A DNA stretch of 64,000 nucleotides from Bacteroidota bacterium (GCA_003650305.1 QMOV01000002.1:17513-81512), one strand, 5' to 3'; counted from the stretch's first letter, positions 25,136-34,517 are shown. The notes: generated by a model from the letters alone, not told the origin. Made by a program: numbers and translations.

Positions 25136-26704
25136 TTAGGATATTAATGGTAATTTTATAATAAAGGTGCTACCTTTTCCTTTTTCACTTTCTACGGTTA
25201 CAAAACCTTGATGGTCATCTACAATTCGCTTAACGTAAGAAAGTCCTAAACCATGACCTTTTACATTATGCACATTTCCTGTGTGTTCTCTATAAAATTT
25301 TTCGAACACCTTTTTTTGAACAGATTTTGACATTCCGTTGCCCTGATCTTTAATTCTTAATATAATGCTTTTTCCAATACTCTCGGTGTAAATATCAATT
25401 TTAGGTTCATTAGTAGAGTATTTTACTGCATTATCTAATATATTAACTATAACGTTAGTAAAGTGAGTTTCATTGGCTAAAACAGAATGTTTTATTGCAT
25501 TTAAATGCGTTTTTATATAACCGTTTTTATGCTCAATAATAAGCTCGATGTGCGTAATAGCATGTAAAATTAAGTCGTGTAATTTTACTCTATCCTTACT
25601 AATATTAAGTTGATTTTTTTCAAGTTTAGATATTCTAAGCACATTTTCTACTTGTGCATGCATACGTTTATTTTCATCCTTAATCATTTTAAGATAACGT
25701 TTTACTTTATCTTCATCATTAATAATTTTGGGATTCTTAATAGCATCTAAAGCTAAATTTATGGTTGCTATAGGTGTTTTAAACTCATGCGTCATGTTAT
25801 TAATAAAATCTGTCTTTATTTGAGAAATTTGACGTTGCTTTATTAATTGATAAATAGCACTAAAAAAGGCAAAAATTATAAACGATGTAAAAATTATTGA
25901 TAACAACATCATGCCAATAATAGATGAGAAAATAAACTGACTTCTCTCTGGAAAATTAACGTAAAGCAAAAAATCACTCTCATCATTATTATCTAAAAAA
26001 ATAGGTGCTCCAAAAGTAGAATTATGTTCTAATTCAAAATTTTGAGATTGAATTTTTGTTGCTAAATCTTTTCCATATATAGCAAATTCAAAATCTATAT
26101 CAATATCATCTTCTTTAAGCTTTTTACCCAACAATTTGTATATTTCATTTTTTGAAACACGTTTATGAATAGGTGTTCGCTTTGAAATATCTTTATAAGT
26201 TGTTTCAAAAATAATTTCATCTGTACGAGAAATTTCTCCAATTTGTATTAGCCGTTCTTCTGGACTCAACTTCGAATTGAATTCAACATTACTCCTTTGT
26301 AAAACTTTTGTTTCACGCTCGTTAAGAAAACGTGTAACATTTACACTATCTAAACTTATGTCAAAGAACGAAGGAATTCTAAAATTCTCTTCTAAAATTC
26401 CGTTTCTATAAATTAGCGTTTCATTAGAGTCATTATCTTCTTGTAAAATGTACAAATTTCTAATTGCCGCTGTATCTCCTTTTACACCTTTTGCTATTAA
26501 ATCCTGAAATTTATAAACAAATTCTCTATACTCTCTTTCTTCAATAGCATTTGAGGTATAACTCAAAGCTTTTTTTACCTTAAAAGTAAATTGTTGTTGT
26601 TCGTTTTTAACTGTATTATTTATGTAATAGCCTTGAACAAATATGATTCCAATAAGTGATAAACTCATTAAAAACACCAACAAGATGAATAACTTTTTGT
26701 TCAT
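25136..26704 (-). CDS. Sensor histidine kinase (RprX-like)
   Basis: 522 residues. N-terminal membrane helix (5-26), a periplasmic sensor of about 240 residues, a second helix (about 262-285), then HisKA with NMTHEFKTPIATI (phospho-His about residue 307) and HATPase_c with NILDNAVKYS (N box), DQGNGM (G1) and KGHGLGLSYVKR (G2). It partners with the response regulator directly downstream. The promoter box ends 5 nt before the ATG and is surrounded by TTAACATT repeats, a possible autoregulatory site. Confidence 0.93.
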   Translation of the reverse strand: MNKKLFILLVFLMSLSLIGIIFVQGYYINNTVKNEQQQFTFKVKKALSYTSNAIEEREYREFVYKFQDLIAKGVKGDTAAIRNLYILQEDNDSNETLIYRNGILEENFRIPSFFDISLDSVNVTRFLNERETKVLQRSNVEFNSKLSPEERLIQIGEISRTDEIIFETTYKDISKRTPIHKRVSKNEIYKLLGKKLKEDDIDIDFEFAIYGKDLATKIQSQNFELEHNSTFGAPIFLDNNDESDFLLYVNFPERSQFIFSSIIGMMLLSIIFTSFIIFAFFSAIYQLIKQRQISQIKTDFINNMTHEFKTPIATINLALDAIKNPKIINDEDKVKRYLKMIKDENKRMHAQVENVLRISKLEKNQLNISKDRVKLHDLILHAITHIELIIEHKNGYIKTHLNAIKHSVLANETHFTNVIVNILDNAVKYSTNEPKIDIYTESIGKSIILRIKDQGNGMSKSVQKKVFEKFYREHTGNVHNVKGHGLGLSYVKRIVDDHQGFVTVESEKGKGSTFIIKLPLIS

Positions 26705-26708
26705 CGGT

Positions 26709-26716
26709 CAAAATTA
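26709..26716 (-). promoter_or_regulatory. TAATTTTG promoter box of the kinase/regulator operon (leaderless?)
   Basis: On the minus strand TAATTTTG ends 5 nt before the ATG of the kinase gene, so the transcript probably starts at the start codon. Confidence 0.5.
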
Positions 26717-26771
26717 ACATTTTAACATTTAGCAGGAATGCCATTTAACCTAACGTTAACAAAAATGTTAA
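26714..26771. promoter_or_regulatory. TTAACATT repeats upstream of the histidine kinase
   Basis: Two perfect tandem 8-mers TTAACATT (26714-26721 and 26722-26729), a GTTAAC palindrome at 26755-26760 and an inverted copy AATGTTAA at 26764-26771 crowd the 78-bp gap between kinase and coaE. Tandem direct repeats overlapping the promoter are typical of OmpR-family binding sites, so binding by the downstream response regulator is a reasonable guess. Confidence 0.4.
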
Positions 26772-26782
26772 AATTTAGGTTA

Positions 26783-27367
26783 TTAAACTAATTTAAGAAT
26801 CTTTTGGTGGATAATTTTAACCTGATTTTCTGTTTTATCCAAGTTAATATTATTAATAACAAAGTGAGATAATTTAACTTTATCTTCATCACTCCACTGA
26901 TTATTCATAATGGCTTTAACCTTTTCTGAAGAAGAATTATCGCGCTGTATTACACGTTGTATTTTATCCTCATCTGAAGCTGTTACTGTAATTATATAAT
27001 CGTACTCACGATAACTGTCGTTTTCAAACAAAATTGCAGCTTCTTTAATTATATAAGAGTAGCTCTGTTTTTTTAGCCAATTTTTAAAATGAAATCTTAC
27101 TTTTGGATGCACAATAGCATTCATTTTTAACAATAATTCTTCATTATTATAAATTTTGTCTGCAAGAAATGGTTTGTTTAATTTGCCATCTTTATAAGCT
27201 TCTTTTCCAAAAAGTAGTATCAGTTTTCTTTTAATAATTTTAGAGCTATTCATTAGTTTTTTTGCTTTCAAATCGGCAAGATAAATAGGCACACCTAGTT
27301 TATGAAACATGTTTGCAACTGTTGTTTTACCACTTCCAATTCCTCCTGTTAAACCAACTATTATCAT
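26783..27367 (-). CDS. coaE: Dephospho-CoA kinase
   Basis: 194 residues. P-loop GLTGGIGSGKTTVANMF (6-22), YLADLKAK, and the lid/base region QRVIQRDN. It phosphorylates the 3'-OH of dephospho-CoA, the last step of CoA synthesis. It overlaps the YbbR gene by 4 nt and is third in the GT2-YbbR-CoaE operon. coaBC, an earlier CoA step, lies 6 kb away. Confidence 0.94.
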   Translation of the reverse strand: MIIVGLTGGIGSGKTTVANMFHKLGVPIYLADLKAKKLMNSSKIIKRKLILLFGKEAYKDGKLNKPFLADKIYNNEELLLKMNAIVHPKVRFHFKNWLKKQSYSYIIKEAAILFENDSYREYDYIITVTASDEDKIQRVIQRDNSSSEKVKAIMNNQWSDEDKVKLSHFVINNINLDKTENQVKIIHQKILKLV

Positions 27368-28320
27368 TGTGTTAAAATAAATTCTATTCGGTTTTCATTT
27401 AATCTAACATTCTTAACATTATTTGGCTGTTTCACAATTTTAGGAATAAGATAAGTATCTTGAACATTTAATTTATTATAATCGCATTCTACAATAAAAC
27501 TGCTTGAAGAAATAGATTTAAAATTGCTTAAGCTTGTAAAAAACAAAACTGAAACCTCTTTTGGGTAATATTTTATTTTAATCTCATTTGGAAGATTAAT
27601 TATATCTACAGGAATGTTTATTGAGCCTTCTGTAAACCGTTCTACTTTTGCACTTACTTGAACTTGATTATGCGAAAACTCTAAATTTTCTGTATGTTTA
27701 GGCAGATTGAGTTTAACTGGAACAGATACATTTGAGTTTACATCATCCATTGTTAATTGCATAGTTGCAATTTCAGAAATTGAGTCGATTAAAACTTTAG
27801 GTCCAATTACTTTTATTGAATCTGGATTAATAATGTAATCTTCAATTAAATCAAATCCAGAAGAAAAATTTATTTGAGAATCTAATACAACTGGAATTTT
27901 TTTAACATGATTAACATCATACCTAAATGCTATAGTTTCTGGATTAATACTTTCAATTTTTATATTTGCGTCAAATTGGGAAACTATATTGGACAGTTCT
28001 CTTCTTTCAATCCAAAAATAATGTGTCGTATTCCTATCTAAATTTTGAAAGTCCACCTTTATTGTTGGTTTAATTAAATAATATTTTATTAATCTGAAAC
28101 CATAAGTGGTAAGCGTAATTTGCATAACATGAGAAGAATCTTTTACTATTACTTTATCTTCTGGTACATTTATGGCTTCAATATTAAAATCAACCGTTTG
28201 TGTATAATCTTTAGACAGTTTGGTTAATACAGAAAACAGTAAGGCTAATAAAAGAAAAAGGATAAAGACATTTACTTTTTTACTACTAAAAAACGACGCT
28301 ATTTTACTTCTAAATGTCAT
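27364..28320 (-). CDS. YbbR-like domain membrane-anchored protein
   Basis: 318 residues. One N-terminal membrane helix (about 16-32, VFILFLLLALLFSVLT) and a long beta-rich exported part with YbbR-type repeats (for example DYIINPDSIKVIGPKVLIDSI, about residues 170-195). In Firmicutes YbbR/CdaR regulates the c-di-AMP cyclase; in flavobacteria no such link is established and dacA is not in the window. Overlaps: 11 nt with the GT2 gene upstream, 4 nt with coaE downstream. Confidence 0.85.
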   Translation of the reverse strand: MTFRSKIASFFSSKKVNVFILFLLLALLFSVLTKLSKDYTQTVDFNIEAINVPEDKVIVKDSSHVMQITLTTYGFRLIKYYLIKPTIKVDFQNLDRNTTHYFWIERRELSNIVSQFDANIKIESINPETIAFRYDVNHVKKIPVVLDSQINFSSGFDLIEDYIINPDSIKVIGPKVLIDSISEIATMQLTMDDVNSNVSVPVKLNLPKHTENLEFSHNQVQVSAKVERFTEGSINIPVDIINLPNEIKIKYYPKEVSVLFFTSLSNFKSISSSSFIVECDYNKLNVQDTYLIPKIVKQPNNVKNVRLNENRIEFILTQ

Positions 28321-29332
28321 CTTTATTTATTTTAAAAAATAAATTAGGAAATTGTAGTTCTGTATCTTTATTAGACAAGCTTAATATTAATGTAGATTTT
28401 AAAAATCCATAACCATAACCAAAAAACTGAATTATAATAGCAATAATTGCCAAAAAAGGTACAACTATATTTTTAGTGTTTATAAGAGCTAAAATAAAAC
28501 TTAATACAAAATATAATCCAAAACTAATTAAGGGCAATTTAATATCCATAATAAATAAGATAAAAGAAACTAATAATCCTAAACTAAAAAGTGTTGGAAA
28601 CCAATATGTCATCTTTTTTGTTTCTGGATACCAGCTATTTAATATAGGTCTTACTAATCCAAATTTATAGACTTGTTTGTAAAATTTTGACCAAGAAATT
28701 CTTCGTTTATGATACACAAAAGCTTCAGGTAAAAGTTTAGTTTTAAAATTTAAATTAGTTAATCTAATAGATAAATCGGGATCTTCTCCTGGATGAATTC
28801 TTCCAAAACCTCCAGTTGCTTCAAATGCACTTTTTGAAAGTCCCATATTAAAACTTCTAGGTTGAAATTTATTTACACTTGCTTTATTTCCTCTTATTCC
28901 ACCTGTTGTAATAAAAGAAGTCATTGAAAAATTAATAGCCTTTTGTAAGTTTGTAAACGAACTATGTGCTGCATCTGGACCACCAAAACAATCTACATAG
29001 TTTTTGTTTAAACTTTTAAGAACTTCATTAAGATAGTTTTTTGGTAGAATGCAATCGGAATCTAAAATTATAAAATAATTACCTTTTGCTAGTTTCATGC
29101 CATAATTTCTGGAATCTCCAGGTCCAGAGTTTTTTTTATAGTAATACGAAATATTTAACTTATCACTAAAACCATCAACGATAGTTTTTGAAGACAAAGT
29201 AGAACCGTCTTCAATAATTACAATTTCAAAATTTTTTTCCCCATCTAGAGTAACAAAACTTTCCAGAAGTTCTTTAACCTCTTCTGGTCTATTATAAACA
29301 GGAATAATAAAAGAAATATCTTGTGCTTGCAT
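28310..29332 (-). CDS. Family 2 glycosyltransferase with C-terminal membrane helices
   Basis: 340 residues. GT-A fold with SFIIPVYNRPEEVKELL (6-22), EDGST, the metal-binding DSD in FIILDSDCILP (about residue 93), and GEDPDLSIRL (catalytic ED). Three hydrophobic segments at about 245-318 anchor it in the membrane. It probably transfers a sugar to a lipid or polysaccharide in the cytoplasmic leaflet. First gene of its operon; the promoter box ends 7 nt before the ATG. Confidence 0.88.
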   Translation of the reverse strand: MQAQDISFIIPVYNRPEEVKELLESFVTLDGEKNFEIVIIEDGSTLSSKTIVDGFSDKLNISYYYKKNSGPGDSRNYGMKLAKGNYFIILDSDCILPKNYLNEVLKSLNKNYVDCFGGPDAAHSSFTNLQKAINFSMTSFITTGGIRGNKASVNKFQPRSFNMGLSKSAFEATGGFGRIHPGEDPDLSIRLTNLNFKTKLLPEAFVYHKRRISWSKFYKQVYKFGLVRPILNSWYPETKKMTYWFPTLFSLGLLVSFILFIMDIKLPLISFGLYFVLSFILALINTKNIVVPFLAIIAIIIQFFGYGYGFLKSTLILSLSNKDTELQFPNLFFKINKDDI

Positions 29333-29338
29333 ATTTTA

Positions 29339-29346
29339 CAAAGGTA
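29339..29346 (-). promoter_or_regulatory. TACCTTTG promoter box of the GT2-YbbR-CoaE operon
   Basis: Minus-strand TACCTTTG ending 7 nt before the ATG at 29332. The leader would be at most a few bases. Confidence 0.5.
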
Positions 29347-29373
29347 ACTAAACAGAATACAACAATTATGCTT

Positions 29374-30189
29374 TTACTTGTCCATAAAAGCCTCCATAAT
29401 TTTAGTACTTACTCCCATATTTGAGAATCCTCCATCATGAAATAGGTTTTGCAAAGTCACTTTCTTTGTTAAATCTGAAAATAGTGTAATGGTATAATCG
29501 GCACATTCTAAAGCTGTAGCATTACCAAGAGGAGACATATCTTCGGCATAAGAGAAAAATCCTTCAAATCCTTTTACACCACTTCCAGCAGTAGTTGGTG
29601 TTGGTGATTGAGAAATTGTATTTACTCTTACTTTTTTATCTCTTCCGAAAAAATAACCAAAACTACGCGCTATACTTTCTAAATATGCTTTATTGTCAGC
29701 CATATCGTTATAATTTGGAAAGACACGCTGCGCTGCCATATAGGTTAACGCTACGATGCTTCCCCATTCGTTCATTGCATCAGCTTTATATAACGATTGC
29801 ATAACTTTATGAAAAGACATGGCTGAAACGTCTGTTCCTTTTTGTGTCCAGTCGTATTTTTGGTCTGTATAAGCTCTTCCTTTTCTTACATTAATTGACA
29901 TACCTATTGAATGCAAAACAAAATCTAATTTTCCTCCTAAAATCTCCATAGATTTTTCTACAAGGTTCTCTAAATCTTCAATAGACGTTGCATCGGCAGG
30001 AATAATTTGAGAACCTGTTTTTTCAGCCAACTGATTTATTGTTCCCATTCTCATGGCAATTGGTGCATTGGTTAATACAAACTCGGCGCCTTCTTCGTGT
30101 GCACGTACAGCTGTTTTCCAAGCTATCGATTTTTCGTCTAATGCTCCAAATATGATTCCTTTTTTTCCTTTTAATAAATTGTATGACAT
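29374..30189 (-). CDS. fabI: Enoyl-[acyl-carrier-protein] reductase (NADH), FabI
   Basis: 271 residues. The FabI-specific glycine motif GALDEKSIAWK (about 15-25) and the catalytic Tyr-x6-Lys in FPNYNDMADNKAYLE (about 160-166) identify it. It reduces trans-2-enoyl-ACP in fatty-acid elongation in the cytoplasm and is the target of triclosan in other bacteria. Transcribed alone from a TATCTTTG box about 53 nt upstream. Confidence 0.95.
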   Translation of the reverse strand: MSYNLLKGKKGIIFGALDEKSIAWKTAVRAHEEGAEFVLTNAPIAMRMGTINQLAEKTGSQIIPADATSIEDLENLVEKSMEILGGKLDFVLHSIGMSINVRKGRAYTDQKYDWTQKGTDVSAMSFHKVMQSLYKADAMNEWGSIVALTYMAAQRVFPNYNDMADNKAYLESIARSFGYFFGRDKKVRVNTISQSPTPTTAGSGVKGFEGFFSYAEDMSPLGNATALECADYTITLFSDLTKKVTLQNLFHDGGFSNMGVSTKIMEAFMDK

Positions 30190-30241
30190 TTTTAAATGTT
30201 TGGTTGGTGATTTGTTAGTTGTTAAGATGTGTAATATTGAG

Positions 30242-30249
30242 CAAAGATA
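30242..30249 (-). promoter_or_regulatory. TATCTTTG promoter box of fabI
   Basis: Minus-strand TATCTTTG in the gap between recN and fabI, 53 nt before the fabI ATG. Confidence 0.5.
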
Positions 30250-30297
30250 CTATTTAATAAAGAATTGTAGTTGCTTATAGTTGGAATGGTATTTATT

Positions 30298-31950
30298 CTA
30301 ATTCAATAATTGTTTAGCATGTGCAATTGCAGAACTCGACATTTTTTCTCCTCCTAACATTTGTGCTACTTCTACAATGCGCTCATCCTCATTTAACTTT
30401 ACAAGATGAGTAGCAGTTTTATTGTTTTTATCTTCTTTATAAACTTTAAAATGCGTATCTCCTTTTGCTGCAATTTGAGGTAAGTGTGTTATTGTAAACA
30501 CTTGGAGCGTTTTACTCATTTGCATCATAATAGCTGCCATTTTATTCGAAATTTCTCCTGAAACTCCAGAATCTATCTCATCGAACATAATTGATGGTAA
30601 CTGTATATATCGTGATAAAATTGATTTAATAGCTAACATTATTCTAGACAATTCTCCTCCTGAAGCAGCTTTTTTAAGTGGCTTAAATTCGCCACCTTTA
30701 TTTGCTGTAAACAATAACAATAAGCTATCTTTTCCGTTATTTAAAAACTCGTCTTCAAGGATTAACGAAATGTCAAACTTAGCATTTTCCATTCCTAAAT
30801 CCACCAATATATCTTCGAGTTGGAAAATAAGCTTCGGAATAGCTTTTTCTCTTTGCTGATGAATAATTTTTGCCAAACTATTCAATTCATTTTTAATGGC
30901 AATTAACTCTTGTTGTTTGAGTTCTATATCTTCATCAATGTTTTCGGCTGTTGCAACTTTATTAGATAGTTTAATTTGAATATTTATTAATTCTTCAATA
31001 TTAATAGCAGAGTGTTTTAATAATAAGTTATGTATAGCTTGCAGCTTTGCATTTACAACTTCTAAACGGTTTGGGTTCGCTTCTAAATTATCTTGTACTC
31101 GTTCTAAATCTCCATAAAGATCATCTATTTCTATTAATGTGCTATTGATTCTTTGATACAATTGGTTATAAGTACTAGAAATTTTAGACAGCTTTAAGAA
31201 GCTATTTTTTAGTGCTGTTAATGTATTTAATAGTCCAACTTGTTCATCGCTTAATAATTGATTAGAAATTGATAATTCTTCCTTGATGGATTCAACATTA
31301 TTTAAGGTTTCATATTCGGTTTCTAGTTCTTCTAATTCTCCAGAAATTAAACTAGCATCTTCCAGTTCCTTCAATAAAAACGTATTATAATCTTGTTCCT
31401 TTAGGGCTTCTGATTTTAGAAAATTTAGTTTATCAAGTTCTGCTTTGGCTTCTTTATAAGTCTTTAATTTTATCTCGTATTCTTTCAAATTTGAAGTGTT
31501 ATTTGCTAAAGCATCTATAATTTGAAATTGAAAATCGTTATGTGTTAACTCTAAAGTTTGGTGTTGAGAATGTATGTCGATTAGTTGATCTCCCAAAAGT
31601 GACAAAATGCTTAAATTTACAGGAGAATCGTTAACAAAAGCTCTTGATTTTCCTGATGGAAGAATTTCTCTTCTAATAATTGTTTCGGATTCGTAATCTA
31701 AATTTTCAGCTCTAAAAAACTTTTTTAAGTTATAATTAGCTATATCGAAACTAGCTTCAATAATACACTTTTTTGAAGTATCGTTTATATGTGTTAAATC
31801 TGCACGCTTACCTAAAATTAAAGATATACCTCCTAAAAGAATAGATTTCCCTGCTCCTGTTTCTCCAGTAATAATAGTAAGTCCATTACTAAAGTTAACC
31901 TGAAGGTCATCGATTAAGGCATAGTTTTTTATAGAAAGTGATATGAGCAT
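30298..31950 (-). CDS. recN: DNA repair protein RecN
   Basis: 550 residues. SMC-like ATPase: Walker A ITGETGAGKSIL (about 28-39), central coiled coils (about 160-360), signature ASGGELSRIMLAIK and Walker B PSIMFDEIDSGVSGEI near the C-terminus. It promotes double-strand break repair. It follows the DUF4835 gene in the BamD-RpoZ-CoaBC-DUF4835-RecN string that is conserved in flavobacteria; the 116-bp gap before it holds repeat debris. Confidence 0.94.
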   Translation of the reverse strand: MLISLSIKNYALIDDLQVNFSNGLTIITGETGAGKSILLGGISLILGKRADLTHINDTSKKCIIEASFDIANYNLKKFFRAENLDYESETIIRREILPSGKSRAFVNDSPVNLSILSLLGDQLIDIHSQHQTLELTHNDFQFQIIDALANNTSNLKEYEIKLKTYKEAKAELDKLNFLKSEALKEQDYNTFLLKELEDASLISGELEELETEYETLNNVESIKEELSISNQLLSDEQVGLLNTLTALKNSFLKLSKISSTYNQLYQRINSTLIEIDDLYGDLERVQDNLEANPNRLEVVNAKLQAIHNLLLKHSAINIEELINIQIKLSNKVATAENIDEDIELKQQELIAIKNELNSLAKIIHQQREKAIPKLIFQLEDILVDLGMENAKFDISLILEDEFLNNGKDSLLLLFTANKGGEFKPLKKAASGGELSRIMLAIKSILSRYIQLPSIMFDEIDSGVSGEISNKMAAIMMQMSKTLQVFTITHLPQIAAKGDTHFKVYKEDKNNKTATHLVKLNEDERIVEVAQMLGGEKMSSSAIAHAKQLLN

Positions 31951-31953
31951 ATA

Positions 31954-32024
31954 TTAGTTTGCAATGTTCTGTCTTTAGTTTGCAGTTTTTAGTAAATAGT
32001 GAGTCGTCCTAAAATAGGTTGACA
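31954..32024. repeat. Repeat debris: GTTTGCAGTTTTTAGT tract and IS-end-like sequence
   Basis: The gap between recN and DUF4835 contains a degenerate tract (agtttgcaatgttctgtctt, agtttgcagtttttagtaaa) and then tgagtcgtcctaaaataggttgaca (32000-32024), which looks to me like the terminal inverted repeat of an IS3-type element. No transposase or second end is present in the window. Confidence 0.4.
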
Positions 32025-32066
32025 GTTATTAATAATTAAATCAAACTAGGGAAGCTTCGAAATACC

Positions 32067-32954
32067 TTAAAAATTAATATTTCTCCATTTACTTGTGTGC
32101 ATTGGTGCTATCCTTGTTAACGCAGTAGCAAGATCTGTAATGTTTACGCTTGGACCATCGCTAAATATATCTTCAATTTCTTCGGCTTTAGCATCAAAAA
32201 AAACACGAAGTATAAACGAATTAGGACGACGATTATTTAACACTTCTAGCTGCATTAAAGACGCTGCAATTTTATCTTTTCCGCTTTTTGGGTTTTGATT
32301 CATATTGTCTAAACCGTCTATATGGTAGTTATATAATACACTTCTAATTTCTTTATACGTTGGAGACATTATATTGTCTATTAAACTAAATCTAGATTGT
32401 AAACCATCTTCTGGTTTCCATCCTATAAAATTACTCTGTTGCGAATAGCTTAAAATTGATCTTGCTTGTGCATAATATTCTTCTCCTCCATTTAAAGAAA
32501 ATGTATCTGCATCCATTGCTAAAATTATATATATATGGTATGCAATAACTGATACTAAATTAGATTCGAATTGTATTGAATTATAATTTAAGTTTTGAAA
32601 TTCTAAATACTTAAACGTAAAATCTCTATCATTAAAATTATAAACTGGCGAACTGTATGAAGAATTAAAAATAGGTCTTGAAGATCTTATTTGAATTGAA
32701 GCTCGAAAAGTATCGTTATCATAATCGTTAATAATAATAACCATACTACAATTAATGCGTTCTTGCAGAGCAAATGTTTTGTTAGTCCATTGTGTATTAT
32801 TAACAAATTCGTTTAATTGATTTTCTAAGGTTTTAAATACTTGTACATTTTCGTTACCTGTTTGCTGTGCATTTACAACAACATCACATTTTAATTCTTG
32901 AGAAAATGTTGTAAATGAGATTAAAATTGAAAGTATAAACAAAAAATTACGCAT
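32067..32954 (-). CDS. DUF4835 family secreted protein
   Basis: 295 residues with a signal peptide (1-18, TTFSQE). Motifs ELKCDVVVNAQQTGN, TNKTFALQERINCSM and MDADTFSLNGGEEYYAQA are those of DUF4835, a family found almost only in Bacteroidetes directly after coaBC. Function unknown; probably periplasmic or outer-membrane associated, given its link to bamD. It overlaps coaBC by 8 nt. Confidence 0.88.
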   Translation of the reverse strand: MRNFLFILSILISFTTFSQELKCDVVVNAQQTGNENVQVFKTLENQLNEFVNNTQWTNKTFALQERINCSMVIIINDYDNDTFRASIQIRSSRPIFNSSYSSPVYNFNDRDFTFKYLEFQNLNYNSIQFESNLVSVIAYHIYIILAMDADTFSLNGGEEYYAQARSILSYSQQSNFIGWKPEDGLQSRFSLIDNIMSPTYKEIRSVLYNYHIDGLDNMNQNPKSGKDKIAASLMQLEVLNNRRPNSFILRVFFDAKAEEIEDIFSDGPSVNITDLATALTRIAPMHTSKWRNINF

Positions 32955-34158
32955 CTAGTTGTTTTAAAATTTCTTTCATTACGTCTTGTGCTACTTTAGC
33001 TTTAGACTTTAATGAGTAGTTAGTAATATTCTCTTCTCTACTAATAATAGTTACCTTATTTGTTTCTCCTCCAAAACCAGCGCCTTCATCATTTAACGAA
33101 TTTAATACAATTAAATCTAAATTTTTAGATTTTAATTTTTTAATTGCATTTTCTAGTTCATCGTTAGTTTCTAAAGCAAAACCTACTAGTATTTGTTTTT
33201 GTTTTATTTGTCCTAAAGACGCTAATATATCTTTAGTCTTTTCTAACTCAAGATGTAACGTAGAATCTTTCTTTTTTATTTTTTGGTCAGCAATATTTTT
33301 TGGCTTATAATCTGCTACTGCTGCCGAAAGTATAGCAATATCAGTATTATCAAAATGTTTATGTACAGCGTCATACATTTCTCCAGCACTTTCTATTGGT
33401 ATTATTTTAATTAAGCTATGCTCAGCTTTTTCGTGTGTTGGACCAGAAACTAAAATCACACTTGCGCCAAGGTTTGCTGCTGCTTTTGCAATTTCAAAAC
33501 CCATTTTGCCACTAGAGTGGTTTCCTATAAAACGTACAGGATCTATTGCTTCGTAAGTTGGTCCAGCTGTAATTAAAACTTGTTTTCCGTTAAGTGGAAG
33601 ATCTCTTAAAATATCCTTTTCGATAAAAGCTAAAATATCTTCTGGTTCTGCCATACGACCTTCTCCAACTAGTCCACTTGCCAATTCACCACTTGCTGCA
33701 GGTATCATAATATTACCAAAGCTTTTTAGTGTTTCAAATGAATTAATTGTAGATTGATGCTTATACATATCTAAATCCATAGCAGGAGCAAAATAAACTG
33801 GACATTTAGCAGAAAGATAAGTGGCTAAAAGCAAATTATCGCTATTACCTATAGCCATTTTAGATAAAGTATTGGCTGTTGCTGGAGCAATTAAAAATAA
33901 GTCTGCCCAAAGACCTAATTCGACATGATTATTCCATGTATCATTCTCATCTTCTTCATTAGTGAAGGATGACAACACTGGATTTTTTGATAGCGTAGAT
34001 AATGTTAAAGGTGTAACAAAATCTTTAGAGGCTGGAGTCATAATAACTTTTACGTTAGCACCAGCCTTAATAAATAATCTTACTAAAGACGCACTTTTAT
34101 AAGCAGCAATACCAGCTGTTATGCCCAAAAGCAAGTTTTTGTCTTTTAAGATAGACAT
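32947..34158 (-). CDS. coaBC: Bifunctional phosphopantothenoylcysteine decarboxylase/synthetase CoaBC
   Basis: The ORF track begins at a GTG (34161); the ATG at 34158 is preferred (403 residues). CoaC half: GITAGIAAYKSASLVRLF, APATANTLSKMA, FAPAMDLDMY; CoaB half: ITAGPTYEAIDPVRFIGNHSSGKMG, LSAAVADYKP and KTKDIL. The CoaC lid motif that has an active-site Cys in E. coli (ACGD) reads GELASGLVGEGRMAEPE here, i.e. no Cys; from memory this is usual in Bacteroidetes. It makes 4'-phosphopantetheine, the precursor used by CoaD/CoaE. Confidence 0.93.
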   Translation of the reverse strand: MSILKDKNLLLGITAGIAAYKSASLVRLFIKAGANVKVIMTPASKDFVTPLTLSTLSKNPVLSSFTNEEDENDTWNNHVELGLWADLFLIAPATANTLSKMAIGNSDNLLLATYLSAKCPVYFAPAMDLDMYKHQSTINSFETLKSFGNIMIPAASGELASGLVGEGRMAEPEDILAFIEKDILRDLPLNGKQVLITAGPTYEAIDPVRFIGNHSSGKMGFEIAKAAANLGASVILVSGPTHEKAEHSLIKIIPIESAGEMYDAVHKHFDNTDIAILSAAVADYKPKNIADQKIKKKDSTLHLELEKTKDILASLGQIKQKQILVGFALETNDELENAIKKLKSKNLDLIVLNSLNDEGAGFGGETNKVTIISREENITNYSLKSKAKVAQDVMKEILKQLDA

Positions 34159-34164
34159 CACTAA

Positions 34165-34506
34165 TTATTCTTGAGTATCCTCTACCTTTTCGTCTTCTGA
34201 ATTCCTAAAGTAAATATTTTCATTTAACCATTCTTGAACGGCTAAAGCGTGAGGTTTTGGTAATTTTTCATAAAACTTTGAAACCTCAATTTGTTCCTTA
34301 TTTTCAAATATTTCTTCTAGACTGTCATTATAGGTAGCAAATTCTTCTAACTTATCTACAAGTTCTTTTCTTATTTCAGTATTGATTTGTTCAGCTCTTC
34401 GAGAGATTACTGAAATTGCTTCATAAATGTTTTGAGTAGGTGCGTCTATAATATTTCTATCATAGGTTTCAGTATTAACTGGTGCATTAACATTTTTTAA
34501 ATCCAT
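34165..34506 (-). CDS. rpoZ: RNA polymerase omega subunit, Bacteroidetes type
   Basis: 113 residues. APTQNIYEAISVISRRAEQINTEIRKEL is the conserved omega core (about residues 22-49), followed by an acidic tail. The Bacteroidetes form is longer and diverged from E. coli RpoZ. It sits 11 nt after bamD and 6 nt before coaBC, as in other flavobacteria. Confidence 0.88.
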   Translation of the reverse strand: MDLKNVNAPVNTETYDRNIIDAPTQNIYEAISVISRRAEQINTEIRKELVDKLEEFATYNDSLEEIFENKEQIEVSKFYEKLPKPHALAVQEWLNENIYFRNSEDEKVEDTQE

Positions 34507-34517
34507 CTCTTTTTATA

